A stretch of DNA of 64,000 nt from Lytechinus variegatus (GCF_018143015.1 NC_054749.1:34268000-34331999); one strand, 5' to 3'. Shown: positions 22,987 to 35,593, counted from the first letter of the stretch. Translations and numbers: made by a program. Notes: generated by a model not told the origin, from the sequence alone.

Positions 22987-24781
22987 TTAGGTCTTCCCAG
23001 CATCACTGGTCTCGTTTAGTTCCACCTTTCCCGTTACTGCATCATCATATGACGGGGGAGGGGGCATGTCTTCTTTCTCTGGGCTGGATTCGACCACGCC
23101 CTTGTTGCTGGTATCGGGTGGTGTAGGGTGGGCGATTGGGTAGCCCATTGGCGGTGCCGTAGCCATGTTAACTCCAGGGTTTATGGGTGTAGGGTCTACG
23201 CCTGGCTGGTTACTCGAGGTTGGTGGGTAGGGCATGTACGGGAGAGATTCGTTTGGTACAGGGGATGGGTTGGGTGACCCTGGGTAGCTGCAATGGATAA
23301 ACATGATATTCGCCAAAATTATTTTCATCATCATTATCATTATTATTATTATTATCATTATTATTATCATTATTATTATCATTATTATTACCATTGTTAT
23401 TATTGTTATTATCTTTATTATTACTATTATTATGATTATTATCATCATCATCATCATCATTTTTATAACGATGTCAGTGGGATAAAAACGAGATAACGAA
23501 AACATTACTTATATTTTATTACAGCAATAAAAAGAACTGAAAAGTAAAAAGATAATCCTAAGTTCAATCCCACCCTAGAAATCAGTTGACTGAGGTGAAT
23601 AAGAATAGAAAATTCAGTTTACTTCTTAATAAATCCTGAATATAAGATTAAAGTAAGCAGTGCTGCATGTCATTGCATTTTAAATAAATACTTTTTTTCT
23701 TAAAGAGGTTATATATATTTCTGAACAACACACACGATGCAAGAGAGACGATAATGTCACACATTCACGTCGTTGAAATTGTATTATCTGAGAAAGCAAA
23801 TATATTTCGTTACTGGTGAGATTAAAAAGAAAGAAAAAAAAGCTTCCGTCGGGAACATGATGGGTTACAACACTACAATTTTTTTTTAAATTAAGTTTCG
23901 AGTAATATGCTTGTTTGTTTATTCATTTCCACCTAATTACATCAGCTTGCTATCGGGCGCTTGAACTTGACATTAATTTTTAAAGATAAAAAATAACGAA
24001 AGGAAGGCTTGTGCCTGTGTTTTTAAGGGAAACACTAGAGCTGTGCTTACTTTTGTAGCAGATTTTGGAATGACTGGGCTGTGTTTGGTGGGACCTGTAT
24101 ATTGAAAGTCTGCGGTGCCATGTTGCGTCCTCCAGGTAGTACTTCATTGGTCTGGATGACATAGGATGTGGTATCCACACCTTGTGAGGCTAAAGTCGAT
24201 GGCCCTCCTTGTATGGTTACGGTGGGTACCATCTGGTTCTGGACAGGAACTGTAGCTTGAGTTTCCCCGGCATTTGGTGGCGGTGTGTCTGAATGATTAA
24301 CGGCGAGACAGATTACGATGAGGAGTATAACACTCCAGCATATCCCTGCAATTACAATGCCAACTATTCCGGCGATGCCCAAGAAACTGTACGCCCAATC
24401 TCCTACAATTCCAAGAACTGCGCCGACTATGAGGCCAAGGGTGCCCAGTATCGCCAAAACTACGAGGATGCCGGCAGTTGATGACGTCTGTCTGGGAGCG
24501 CCTATACCAGGCCCATCGACGACTGAGATAGTGTTGACACCATTTTGGTTGTTCCACTGTATACCAACGTTGACGGGTCCGTGGTTGAAGTTACCCCCAC
24601 GATGATGACGTCGGTTGTTGAACAGGTTGTTCCGATTATGAAAATGGTGCCGAGCTCCTATCCCATGGCCTCCGAAACCATGACCTCCAATGCCGCGGTT
24701 TCCGAACCCGTGACCTCCAAATCCATGTCCAGCCCGCCTTCCTCCGAACCCACCTCCGGCACGCCGTCCTCCTATAGGCAT
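22987..24781 (-). CDS. two-TM hairpin protein, family member B (Gly/His-rich N terminus, PPPPSY tail)
   Basis: Exon 1 24781-24051 and exon 2 23287-22987 join in phase 2 (CAAAA|GTAAGC, ATCCATTGCAG) into 343 residues. The start is the first ATG after a good acceptor (TGTTTACAG, exon from about 24804), implying an upstream 5' UTR exon. Residues 1-70 are Gly/Arg/His/Phe-rich with repeated GGHGFGG units. TM1 is about 103-127 and TM2 about 132-161, with the turn GIVGDWAYSFLGIAG (motif G-x8-W-x5-G-x2-G). A Thr/Ser segment 184-225 shares VTIQGG...TTSYVIQT with C-E. The exon-2 tail is Pro-rich and ends in PPPPSYDDAVTG, with PPSY at 321-324. PPxY motifs bind WW domains (known), so an adaptor role for WW-domain ligases is inferred. 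Not a family I recognise. Confidence 0.88.
23325..23465. repeat. ATT/ATC microsatellite in the intron of gene B
   Basis: About 140 bp of TTA/TCA triplets immediately upstream (minus strand) of the exon-2 acceptor. Confidence 0.85.
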
Positions 24782-24804
24782 GATCCACTTATTCAATTAA
24801 CTCT

Positions 24805-25102
24805 GTAAACAATTTTAAAATTGAGAGTGAAAAAAAAATACACTATCATGTTGATTTCAATGCAATCATTATATCAAAGCTTGTAGCATTTGGACACTTA
24901 AAACAAATAGCACCTAACATAAACATATTATTTACAATTTAACGAAAATGTTGAGATGCATTCGATTCTAATGTCTTTTTATTTCTATAAAAGAAAAAGT
25001 TCACCCGGATGAGAGTCGGTTTAACGAAAGCAAAATGAATATAGAGGGCTGAACCAAACGAGAAGACATAGAAACATGAGCATGATTATTGTATTCTTTG
25101 CT
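24805..25102. other. 5' flank or first intron of gene B; nothing else seen
   Basis: The acceptor at about 24805 implies that a non-coding first exon lies further upstream. I could not place it. Confidence 0.35.
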
Positions 25103-25993
25103 TAAAGGGATGGTCCGGGCTGAAAGTATAGCCTAATGAGTAGAGTAGAATTCACTGAGCAAACTGCTGATAATTTCATCAAAATCGGATAACAAATAAC
25201 AAATTTCATTCAGTTTAATCAATGTTGAGCAATCAATTTTCTACATATTTTTTAAACTTTTGTAAGATTTTGTGAATTTATATTGGTTATAAGTGGTTAA
25301 TTTTTGTTACTGAATTTATCCACTGCATATGAATATGTTAATACCATGACATTTTGTACGATTATTTGTATTATGAAAAATGGATAATTATTTGACTTTT
25401 GTAAACAGTGTTTTGTTAATATTGAATTGACATATTTTATAACGTACCATAACTTTGTTTCTTTAACTGAATGATTAATAAATATTATTACAAAAAAACA
25501 AAGTTATTGAATTGTAAAGTTTAGTAATATTTTGTGAAAACAGTCATCATGAATATTCATTAGGTGGGCTGATGATGTCACATCCCAACTTGTTCTTTTT
25601 TTATTTTATTATATGAAATTAGCTTTATTCAATTTTTTCCTCCAAGAACTAGAAAAATTGGATTGACAATTGATTTAGTGCATTAGATATCTATTGCTGC
25701 AACTTATTTCATTATAAGGGAGACATATTATTCACACAAGTATGAAATAATGAAAAATATGATTTTATGTAATAACATAACATAAGCTAAGAAAACGGAA
25801 AATAGAGATGTGACATCATCAGCCCACCTAACGAATATTCATGACGATTTTTTCACAAAATATTGGTAAACTTTAAACTTCAATATCTTTATTATTTGTA
25901 ACTCGATTTTGATTGAATTTTCGGCAATTTGCTAAGTGAATTCTACTCTATGTATTAAGATGTAAATATTTTCAGCCCGGACCATCCCTTTAA
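25103..25993. mobile_element. foldback element (GGGATGGTC family), copy 2
   Basis: Both ends are well kept: AAAGGGATGGTCCGGGCTGA and TTCAGCCCGGACCATCCCTT. The mirrored arms include GAGTAGAATTCACT..GCAAA, ATGAATATTCATTAGGTGGG and CTGATGATGTCACATCC. About 890 bp, non-coding. Confidence 0.88.
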
Positions 25994-26065
25994 TAATTAT
26001 GAATAGTAATATGAGGGCCATAGGAGACAATTACGTTATTATGTCGGTTACGAAGGCTATACAAA

Positions 26066-26447
26066 GTGAACATTTTTTTAGTCTTATTGTTATTGTATAT
26101 ATTGTTATTGTTATTATTGTTGTTGCTGTTGTTTTGTAATATTATCTTTATAATCGCTATCGCCATCGTCATCGTCTTCGTCTTCATCACCATCCTCATC
26201 ATTATCGCCATCTTCCGTCATTATCATCATCCGCCTCCTCCTCATCATCGTCATAATTTCGCAATCGTTGTCATCATCATCATCATTATCATCATCATCA
26301 TCATCACCATCATCATCATTCTCATCATCATCATTATCATCATCATCATCGCCGTCATCGTCATTATCGCTGTCATCGTCTTCTTCTTCTCTGCCGTCAT
26401 CACTATCAGTATTGTTATCACAATTATCATACCAATCATCAGATTTT
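26066..26447. repeat. ATT/ATC microsatellite tract
   Basis: Degenerate TTG/ATC triplets, densest at 26265-26350. The long hydrophobic frames through it are repeat translation. Confidence 0.85.
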
Positions 26448-26569
26448 GATCTATCAAAACCGTTGATGATCCTCCAATTTTTTCACGAAAATGCGTCCCT
26501 TTCCTATATTTTTGGGAGGTGAAATTGATTTTTTTTTACAGGAAAATGGCAAATTCCAAATGGTTCACA

Positions 26570-26817
26570 TACACTGTTAGAAAAAACATAAGATTTTACA
26601 GAAGAAAAAAAGATGAAAAAAGAAAGAAAGAAATCCATAAATCAGTTTGTAAATTGTTATAATAGGAAAGATCTTTTACATTTTTTGGTACAAATTTTAC
26701 AGAACAGGTTAGTTTTAAAAAAGGGAGAATTTTTTTTTACAATAAATTTGTAAGGTTATACACCAAATACCAATTTTCTGTAATTTTTACACAAATGCAT
26801 GTAAGATTACACAGTGC
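26570..26817. repeat. possible MITE with ACACTGT ends
   Basis: TACACTGTTAGAAAAAAC on the left and GATTACACAGTG on the right, with several inverted TTTTACA / TGTAAA words inside. Similarity to the other ACACTGT elements is limited to the ends. Confidence 0.4.
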
Positions 26818-28778
26818 AGTGAGATTACAGATGTGCTCTAGACTCTTTTGCAGGAATTATTGTTTTTTAACTAGAAATTTTATAACAGTGTACTATTTCC
26901 CCTTTATCTTTCTTCGTGTATTTTCCTTTCCCATTCTATCCTTTTTTAGAATAGCTATGTTTTTTTTTCCTTTCAACTAATCAATATTATTTATCTCAAC
27001 CCATTTATTCCTCCCTTTTCGGAAAAAATGAGAAAATAATTCGCAAAAGAAACAAATCTACTAAGTTATAGTCAGAACATTGTGTATCCTAAAACAGTAT
27101 TATCAAACGCCTGACTGTTAAAATTAGTTTTGTTATTGGATATGTATGAAACCAGAGAAGATGGCATTTTTCATCTATGAGTGTTATAATACCTTTTGCA
27201 CTGTGGCTATATGTCAAAACTTCCCATCTCATCCGTGTCAGTGTGTTATTGTTGTATACCTTTCATAAAGTCTGTATGAACTTTTTGTAAATCTAAGGAT
27301 AATCTACTTTCAGAATTTCAAATGCAATAAAATTTTATATAGCTTTTGGATTAATAATCAATGACACATATAGTTGATATCTTTAGGCCTCTTTCTATGA
27401 AGAACATTTTAATTCATTCTATATTTTATATAAAAATATAAAAATAAAATGAATATTAAAGCTCCTGGGTGCAAATGCAAACATGGTGTACTATCAGTAA
27501 TAAGCCTGGGTGGCACTGTGCCACAGCCATATTATCACCATGAACATAGAATCATCGAAATTACAATCTGAATTAGGCAAAATTTAGACGTCACAGTAAT
27601 TATAAATCATTTCGTGAATGATTTCAGCCTAAATTGGATGTATGAATATAAAGCATTAGCAGGAGAAAATCATTTGCAAACATTATCACCCGGGAGTACC
27701 ATATTAACCTGCTCAATATTTGATTTGATTTGATTTTATTGTTTTCTTCTGCAATTACATCATTCGTATGTAATACATATCACACGCACCGGCATCAGAT
27801 TTAAGATATTAACATGATAGTGATTAGAAGTTAATAGAAAAAAATAATTACATGATAACTTACGATAGAATATTACAGCCGTCCGACAGAATTATGTACG
27901 ATATGAAAATTGTCGGTAATTTAACGAAATATGCAGAATGTACAAGTGGTTTGATATTCGACAAATACCGAACGCCGCCTGCCAATAAATTTTGTTCAAA
28001 GGGCCTATAATTATGTACAGAGTGACGTCAGATGACACCATGTCTATTCGTGGCAGTGATCGACCCCCCCCCCCTCCCCTCTCTCTCTCTCCCTCTATGT
28101 TTGCTCTAAAGGTTAGCTCTCATGGTTAGACACTTGACCTCATATCAATATGAAAATGTGAATGCTGATTATGAATCTTTAGGTGCTTTTGAAACAGGAC
28201 GGAAGGGAAGGGGGTAAAAAGAGAGAATTTGAGCCCAATTTATTATAGATTAAACGATGGACTGTCAATGTCATTGTCATAAGAGCTTTCGAAATTCGGA
28301 AAGGGGACGACCGTGACCCAGGTTCAAATCCAACGGAGATTAATACGCAAACTCAGTTTGTAAAAAAAACATGAAAGTATTTTTCATCATAATTAAGGTT
28401 CAATGACTCTCTTCTACAACCAGGTTTTTTTTATTGCGCTTGAGTTTAACATCGAAAATGATGGATGAAAATGACTTGCTCCAAAATGTATTGGTCATGT
28501 TGGCGCAGTGAAAAGAGAGTTTTCTCTTCGACGCGCGACGGATTCAAGAATTAAACATGGCAAATGTCCTTCATGACAAAGAACAACCCAGAAGTTTTTG
28601 TCGAAAATTTGTGAATTATAAAAACACCAATCTTTTTCTGGACTATGGACAAATGACACGTTCATCAATTTTCGACAAAGACCTCCCAGCTATTATTTGT
28701 CATGTGACGGGCATTTTTAATACATGTACATTTAACTTATGAAATTCGTCCCGCTTGCACCAGCGAAAATTTAGCTAT
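26818..28778. other. no gene seen
   Basis: Nearly 2 kb of AT-rich intergenic DNA. C/CT run at about 28064-28095. TTTGATTTGATTTGATTTTATTG at about 27720 resembles a retroposon tail. No supported gene. Confidence 0.45.
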
Positions 28779-29589
28779 ATACAGTGCGTCCCAGAAGAAA
28801 CGAAACCGAGATTTAGCGATCATATATCATAACTTAATCATAAATAGAATAGACAAATGACCTACCAATTTATAGCTTAGAATCTCCTTTTTCATCTGAT
28901 ATTACTTAGGTTATTTCTTATTCACGCATGAGTGAGTAAAAACAATTTGAAGAAAGAATACCAAAAAATCATTTGGCGGGGGGTATTTGGGTTTCAAAAA
29001 GAAAACTACATTTCTGAAAAGTTCAATATCTGCTCTTTAATTTGGTACCTCAATTACAGGAAATGGTAAAGAATTAAAAAAGTTCTGGTCATTTGAAATA
29101 AGGCTTGTATTTCTATAATTTCATGAGATAAACGTGTTTTCACCGGTTTCCCACAGAGACTTTCGCATGGTGAACAAAAGATTTAATGCATGGATGATCG
29201 TCAACAAGACGGAGTGTCGAGTGAGTTTGAAAGCCAGCCTGGAGAACCTCTTCATTGTATGAAATTATTGAAATTCAAGCCTTATTTCAAATGACCAGAA
29301 CTTTGTTATTTCTTGACCATTTTCTGTAATTTAGGTACCAAATTAAAGAAGAGTTATTGAACTTTTCAAAAATGTGGTTTTCTTTTTGAAACCCAGATCC
29401 CCCCCCCCCGCCAAATGAGTTTTTGATATCCTCACTCATGCGTGAATGAAAAATAATCTAAGGAATATCAGATGAAAGAAGAGATTCTAAGCTTTAAATT
29501 GGTAGGTCATTCCTCTATTTTCCTTATGATTAAGTTATGATAAATGATCGCTAAATCTCGGTTTCGTTTTTTCTGGGACGCACTGTATA
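28779..29589. mobile_element. long-palindrome foldback element, copy 2
   Basis: Termini TACAGTGCGTCCCAGAA and TTCTGGGACGCACTGTA flanked by TA. The two arms of about 400 bp are mirrored (GAAACCGAGATTTAGCGATC, TAGAATCTCCTTTTTCATC, CTTTAATTTGGTACC). Better preserved than the copy at 369-1194. No transposase. Confidence 0.88.
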
Positions 29590-30427
29590 GCAAAGAATTA
29601 AATATTAAATTAATGTTTGTCTATTTATGGTCGGGTAATATCAAATACTCGATTTGTAAGATTCGTGTAATAATTTCATTTTATCCTCAGTTTTACATGA
29701 CTGGTGTACATATTAAGTAAATTTCATTGTTTAGTGATAGTGAGACTGAAAATACAAAAGTGAATAGTAAGAAGCATCATCAAGGCAGTTGTTCAATAAA
29801 GAATAAAAGTTTTGAAAAATTGTTGGTCCATAGCTGCCCAGCATGCAATTTTTTTTCCAGCAAAATATATGACCGTTCTATACCCATATTTCAAATTCTA
29901 GCTCCTTGCATTATGTGTTATTAAGGCTTGTTTCTTTTTCATGGAAAAATCCCTAATCTTTTTCTGTATTCCTTTCCATCTGAAACAAAATTGGCGATGT
30001 TTCCTCAAGAATGAATTAATATATTTCGGTGACATTTTCTATAAAAGAAAAACACCTCTTTCACATTCGAAATAAAAATTTTAAAGGTTATTTTTCTCTA
30101 AAAGAGTTGCATTTTGATCAAACCAAGCTATACAATTGGAAGTTGTCTTGCTCACATTCATTTAATTGATCATAAAATATCGAGTAAAATATATCCAAAT
30201 AAATATTACAGTGGACCTATATACAACATAAATCATGAGTAACGTATATCGACAATCGCCACTCAACCTTTTGTTTTGAAATCTTCTGCATGTTTTGTCC
30301 ATGTCCGTCTGATAACGAAATTTCAAGAAACAGAAACTCCAGATGACCGCGTTATCGCTTATAAAATTGCAATCGGATATTTTCTATAAAAAAATCAGAT
30401 AACATGGAGAACATGGCAGTTGTGTGA
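29590..30427. other. no gene seen
   Basis: AT-rich intergenic DNA. Confidence 0.4.
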
Positions 30428-31020
30428 AGGTCTGGTCCCATTGGCCAGCGGATACAAACGTTATGACACAGCTGACGAGTTGCGGAATTACATCGTACCG
30501 GCGGAAAGTTCATCCGTTCTATAAAGGCCTGGTCCCACTGGCCGACGGGTACAAAACATATTTATAAAGGACATGCAAAATTTCGAAGGTCGCTCCATCC
30601 GTTTTCATCCGCTTCAAAAATTGACAAAATTAGGAAAATATTTGCGAAAACATAACGGAAAAGAAAGGACGTGGGTAGTATGTAGCGCGGATGTTGAACG
30701 GATGTTCATCGGAAACCTTGCAGATGAAAACGGATGGAAGTGGATGGCAGCTCCTTGTGGGTTACCGAGAGTATTTTTGAGATGCTTACGCTTACATCCT
30801 TTTTTTATTTCCGTGCTACTAACGATGTACGGAGGTTTCATGTACCTTATCTTTCCTCCCTCTTTCCGTTGTTTAACTTTAGTGAATCTGAGTTGCGGGG
30901 ATGCCCAGAGGATGCAGAGAAGATACAACGGACGTTTAACGGATGATAACGACAGAGAACGTTTGTTGCTCGTATATGTTGCGGATTTACATTGTACACG
31001 GCGGAAAGTTCATCGCTTTG
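30428..31020. repeat. degenerate repeat built on CGGATG words
   Basis: AAGGTCTGGTCCCATTGGCC recurs about 100 bp later as AAGGCCTGGTCCCACTGGCC. GGCGGAAAGTTCATC occurs at both ends of the region (about 30498 and 31001). The interior is dense in CGGATG/CGTTTA. The 154-codon frame starting at 30573 lies in this material and is not called. Confidence 0.5.
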
Positions 31021-31411
31021 GTGTTCTTTTATGGTAATGTCAAACAAGTGGCGGCTTCAGGTCTGCCTTGAGCAATGATAGTTCACTGATATAGCAATGG
31101 GTCTGTCTCGGCATGTTTCAATGCATTGAAATAACAATTCTTCTTTGGACCCCACCCAAAACAGTCATCTATAAAGATATACGCTTCCCAGGATCCTTCT
31201 CAAAGGAGAGGTTATGTTTGAATTCAAATACAATTAGCTTATGCCTAACTGAAAGCGAAAAGGGACAAACATTCACCGTGGCATTATGACAGTCGTAGAC
31301 AAATCAGGAGACAGAATAACACTTATTCTTAATAAAATAGAAAAATCGGGTGTAAGGGATATTACTGTATTTTTTATGAGAATGAAGGTTCAGGGAGAAA
31401 ATTAGAAGGCC

Positions 31412-31585
31412 AGGGGGCCGTTTCATAAAACTGTTCGTAAGTTAAGAGCGACTTTAAGAACGACTGGTGATCCTTTCTTACGCGCTAAACCATCGCCAAT
31501 TCAATTTACCACTTATCGCAAGAAGGGATCACCAGTCGTTCTTAAAGTCGCTCTTAACTTACGAACAGCTTTATGAAACGCCCAC
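31412..31585. mobile_element. palindromic MITE (GTTTCATAAA ends)
   Basis: GGGGGCCGTTTCATAAAACT and the inverted GCTTTATGAAACGCCC. The arms TTAAGAGCGACTTTAAGAAC and GACTGGTGATCC.TTCTT are exact inverted copies around a short spacer. Confidence 0.92.
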
Positions 31586-31720
31586 CAGAGAATTTAACCA
31601 AGCGAACAGAGATAGGGTGTTAAAATTTTGAAATAAAACATTGGGGGTTGAATGAAATAATTCCCCTCTGATAAGTAGTCATTTCATTCTAACAAATCTT
31701 TGTTATTCCTTTTTATTCAT

Positions 31721-33136
31721 TTAATAAGATTTACTGAACACATCTTGATAGGATGGTGGAGGGGGTAAGTCGTTCTCCACTGACTCCGGTTGGGTGACAC
31801 CCAAGTGGGTTCCTCTTATCTGTGGAGGGTGCATGACTGGGTAGTTGAACTGGGGCGTGGCTCCTTGCGAAGTCATGAATGTACCAGTTGGGTCGGTGGG
31901 AATCGGCTGAGGATACCCACCTGAAGGAGTATTCGCCGGAGGTGGTTGTGTTGGTCCCGGAACGCTGAAAAGGAAAAAGTAAATGCTAAGTGATGATTCG
32001 AAACATTTCAGCCCCCCCCCCCCTCCCCATCACACAGGAAACAAAATAGTGTGTGGTCTTAGACTACAAATACACATCACAGCTTACAACAATTTAAATT
32101 TAAAGATATCTAGATCTTGATTTTTTTTTCACAAACACCAAACTAACTATCTCCCCCCCCCTCTCTCTCCACCCTCTCTCTCTCCTCCCCCTTTCTGCTC
32201 TTATCCTCTCCATCTTCCCTTATAACACACTGTTAATTTTTTTTTTGAAAACACTGTTTACTATAAGAATCGCAAAGTAGCCATTAAAACAGTTTAAGCA
32301 GGTGTCTAAAATCTTTAACTTGCATGCATTATTAATTACTGATAATTGAGTATTTGAATTTAAACTTTGTTCTTAAAGATTTTAAAGACTTGTTTAAAAT
32401 GTTTAAGGTACCTGTGCAATTATCATAAGAAACAGCGCTGTTTAAATTTTTTTAAACAGTGCACATTATGACAACTTCAGCCCCCCCCCCACACACACCC
32501 TATCACCACCATTAGTGTAAAATCAACGTACTTTTGCATATGATCTTGAAATGTCTGTGTCGCAGTTCCTTGCGGGAAACCATATTGGGTGTTGAAGCCT
32601 TGTGGTCCAATTGGCATCCCTGCAGCAGTCTGCACCCTTCTCGTCTCTATGACATAGGACGTTGTTCCTCCATCTCCGGATGGGTTCGTAACCTCTTGTT
32701 GCAATGTCACTGTGGGCCTTATCGTCATGTTGGTCCCAGCACCACCCGGCGAATGTCTCTGATGGTACCGATGGTAGGCCACGAACAGTGTGGTAATGAC
32801 ACCAACGGTGATGAGGAACATCCCTAGGAACCCGACGACGCTGTCGAACCATCCTCCCAGGTTACCACAAAGCACGCCAGAGATGAAGCAGAAGATGCTG
32901 CCGAAGTAAATGATTCTGAGAACAGCGGGCGAGATCGTTCGTCCAGAGCGAAGTACCAAGCCCCCATATGAGCCTGAGGTTCTGTTAGAGCTGGAGCCTG
33001 TGTACGTTGCCGTTAGGGCAGGAGAATGAGACCCAGAGGCTCCACCTTGGTGACTTCCGGACTGGATGGTTGGGTTGAGGAAATGAGGTTGATGATTGCC
33101 TCGAAGGCTACTCTCATCATGTCCTTTCACTGACAT
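31721..33136 (-). CDS. two-TM hairpin protein, family member C (PPPPSY tail)
   Basis: Exon 1 33136-32532 and exon 2 31964-31721 join in phase 2 (CAAAA|GTACGT, CCTTTTCAG) into 282 residues. Residues 1-70 are Ser/Gly/His-rich rather than Arg-rich. TM1 is about 72-94 and TM2 about 97-121, with the turn GNLGGWFDSVVGFLG (motif G-x8-W-x5-G-x2-G). The shared Thr-rich segment reads NMTIRPTVTLQQ, then GTTSYVIETRRV. Exon 2 is Pro-rich and ends PPPPSYQDVFSKSY, with PPSY at 271-274. AATAAA follows the stop after only 3 nt (31717-31712), so the 3' UTR is very short. The ATG at 33136 is the first in frame; a 5' UTR exon is likely. Same family and orientation as B, D and E. Confidence 0.85.
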
Positions 33137-33814
33137 CGTTGAGATAGTGAAATTTCCCTTTATATCTCCTTTATGGTGCAAGGCTTACGTATTCAACTTT
33201 AACTGATGAAATAATAGTTTTGAAAGAAACACAATTTAATAAAAAGCTGTTCAACTTTTCATTCATGGTTGACTAACATGGCTGACAATACAGGGATTTG
33301 CTAGATGACGAAATTATATTGTTCAGCAGTGGTCCAAAGAGATTTTTTTCATCATTTTGTTCATTGAAACAGTTATTTATTCATGATTCATAAGATTTCT
33401 TAAATTGATTTATTTATATTACTTGATTGACTTGCGGCGGCCCAGACGTCCCTTAAAAACCTTTTTTAGTATCCATGGTATCAAGACCTAAATTCGCTGT
33501 CTTGTCAAGACATCAACACAATATACGGTATTTCAGCCTATGTAGTGAACTTATTGAAATGAGGGTCAGTAATTTACAATGATTGTTCTTACCTTGTTCT
33601 TAGTTTAGGTAAAATTGTATATATATATGCCTGATATTTGACATACTAGATATCTAACTCACAGATGTCGACATTCCGGTTGGTGTTGACTAGCATTTTC
33701 CAATGCTCTTTAACTTAAGACAAACCGTTGTCCATTGGCAAACCTTATAATTATATTATGGCTGTAAGATAAAGCTTTTGGTTAGTTATTCGATCTAAAA
33801 TAGAAAATGCTCAC

Positions 33815-34090
33815 CGTAAAATTTGATAATTAGTGCTCCGTCGGTTGCAGCATAAAAAAAAGAGTCTCTTGAGGGGCACTTCTTGTTCGCTAGCTGAGCT
33901 GACGGAGTGCAACATATCAAGTAAGGACACCGTTCGGCAATCCAGATTCATGCAGCTGCAGGGCGGCCGGCGTTGCGTTTGTTTAGAGGGGCCCGGGCCC
34001 GGGACCACTCTCTGGGCATGCGCAGGGCCAGGTCGAAGTTGTGAAATATTGCGCAATAAGCATGCGTATTTAAATTCTACGCAATAGGCA
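33815..34090 (-). promoter_or_regulatory. candidate promoter and 5' UTR exon of gene C
   Basis: GC-rich island in an AT-rich region. The minus strand shows a TATA-like ATTTAAATA at about 34070, an NRF-1-like CTGCGCATGCCC near 34020, CCCGGGCCCGGGCCC, then transcribed-looking sequence ending at a good donor (TTTTACG|GTGAGC, 33815). It would splice to an acceptor just upstream of the gene C start. The assignment is inference. Confidence 0.35.
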
Positions 34091-35216
34091 AAGGCCCGTT
34101 CACACATGTATCTATTTTGGGGTGGTTGTGTTGGGTGTTTTTTTTTTTTTTTTTTTTAGGTTGGAAGTTAATTTTTTTTATTAAAGATGTAGGCGTATCT
34201 CTGGTCTGGAAAATTCGAGAGCGTACGTTCAAAAACATATCCATCGACCATGGCCGTAATGCATCAACGAGGGAGCGAACCTGGTTGGTTGATTGGTTGG
34301 TTGGTTTTTTGCTTGTTTTTCTTTCAGATAAAAATCAAAGGATCTGATACACACTTTTAATCAAATTTTGTTAAATTTTGCGTTGTCGAAAAGGTTTTGA
34401 CAATTTCTGCGATGGGAGTAAGAGCTGCCAGCTGCATCATAATCATATCGACATCCATTCCTCTTCAACCCTTAGAAACTAAATTTCTTCTATCGAGATC
34501 AGTTAGTATAATGGTGATAATTAAAATGATGACAAGGCAAGAACGCGAGGGTAGAGATTAATGGTTCCAATGATGTTTCCTATTTTATTCTTCCGTCCAG
34601 TGTTGTGTACGTCTCTCAACTCTCATATTTTGGGCTATATTCTATTTTGTTTCATTTTGGTTATTTTGTTGCTTAATTTTCCCGTGAATTAAATAGTCGA
34701 GTTAGGTCATTACCTATATAAAAGTATTCAGTGGAAAGGTTAAAATCTTCTACAATACCGTCACCATGGCTTACATTTCAGTCCTTGATTTTTTTTCTTG
34801 TTTTAAGTTGAAGTTCGCCAACGAAGTCAGCCAGAAGGCCATCATAGTGCAACTGTCAGTCAAGAATGGCATTGCGGATCGAGTAGGCCTTCTTAGCCGA
34901 TTTATCACCTTTCTTATTAATTTGAATCAAACATATTCCACTAACATTTTGATACAATACATCTGGTTTAGCTTAAATTTATATTCGCACGATAAAAAAG
35001 ATGTAATCATTTTGATTCATTTTGTGTAAGAATGAATCGAAAATCTTTCCACATTTTTATTTCATTTTGCACAAATAAACATGAAGAATAAAACGAATGT
35101 TAGGGTCTCTCTTCTCTTCTTTTCTTTTCTTTCGTGATTTTAATGATTCTCAGTGAATGTGTGAAACAATTAATTCGGCTATGGTGTCAGAATTGAATTT
35201 AAAAAAAAACTTAAAT
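34091..35216. other. no supported gene
   Basis: T-run 34138-34159. A TATAAAA at about 34717 precedes an 87-codon frame at 34766 that starts in GTCACCATGG. Its first half has coding-like composition but no recognisable domain, so I leave it uncalled. Confidence 0.35.
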
Positions 35217-35289
35217 TGGAGAACCCGGGCATCGATCCCGGTACCTCTCGCATGCTAAGCGAGCGCTCTACCATCTGAGCTAGCTCCCC
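35217..35289 (-). tRNA. tRNA-Ala (AGC)
   Basis: 73-nt cloverleaf with seven acceptor pairs (two G-T), D arm GCTC/GAGC, and anticodon stem CTCGC/GCGAG around TTAGCAT, giving anticodon AGC. The T arm is CCGGG/CCCGG around ATCGATG, and the discriminator base is A. CCA is not encoded, as expected in eukaryotes. Looks functional. Confidence 0.93.
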
Positions 35290-35526
35290 TCCTCTATGAC
35301 AAAAGTATGCGCAAACAAGTATTTTTTGTTTACACTGCTTGAAAAATCATATGGGTAACCCATCCCCCCCCCTTACCCCAGGTGTTAAATCTGAAAACTG
35401 TTTAATAATTAAAACCTTTTTTATTATCTATTCCTTTCTTATTCCAACCCCAAAAAGGTTTGTAGACGCCACGCACACTCGAAAAATTATTAATGATATC
35501 ATTTTATCAAAGTAAAATACTGAAGT

Positions 35527-35593
35527 TGGGGAACCCGGGTATAGGTATCTCTCGCATGCTCAGCGAGCGCTTTACCATCTGAGCTAGTTCCCC
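35527..35593 (-). pseudogene. decayed tRNA-Ala copy
   Basis: The same sequence as the intact gene through the anticodon arm (TGAGCAT loop) but 6 nt shorter in the T arm, so the T stem cannot form. Flanking sequence is shared with the copy at 36053. Confidence 0.8.

Noticed and set aside
26066-26522. Ile/Leu-rich and Ser-rich frames
   Set aside because: ATC/ATT microsatellite translation.
30573-31037. 154-codon frame on the plus strand
   Set aside because: Built on repetitive CGGATG words; overlapping frames on both strands are equally open and no domain is visible.
34766-35029. 87-codon frame with a TATA-like box and Kozak ATG
   Set aside because: The second half is AT-rich and unlike coding sequence, and no family is recognised. 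It could be a first exon of something, but there is no support.
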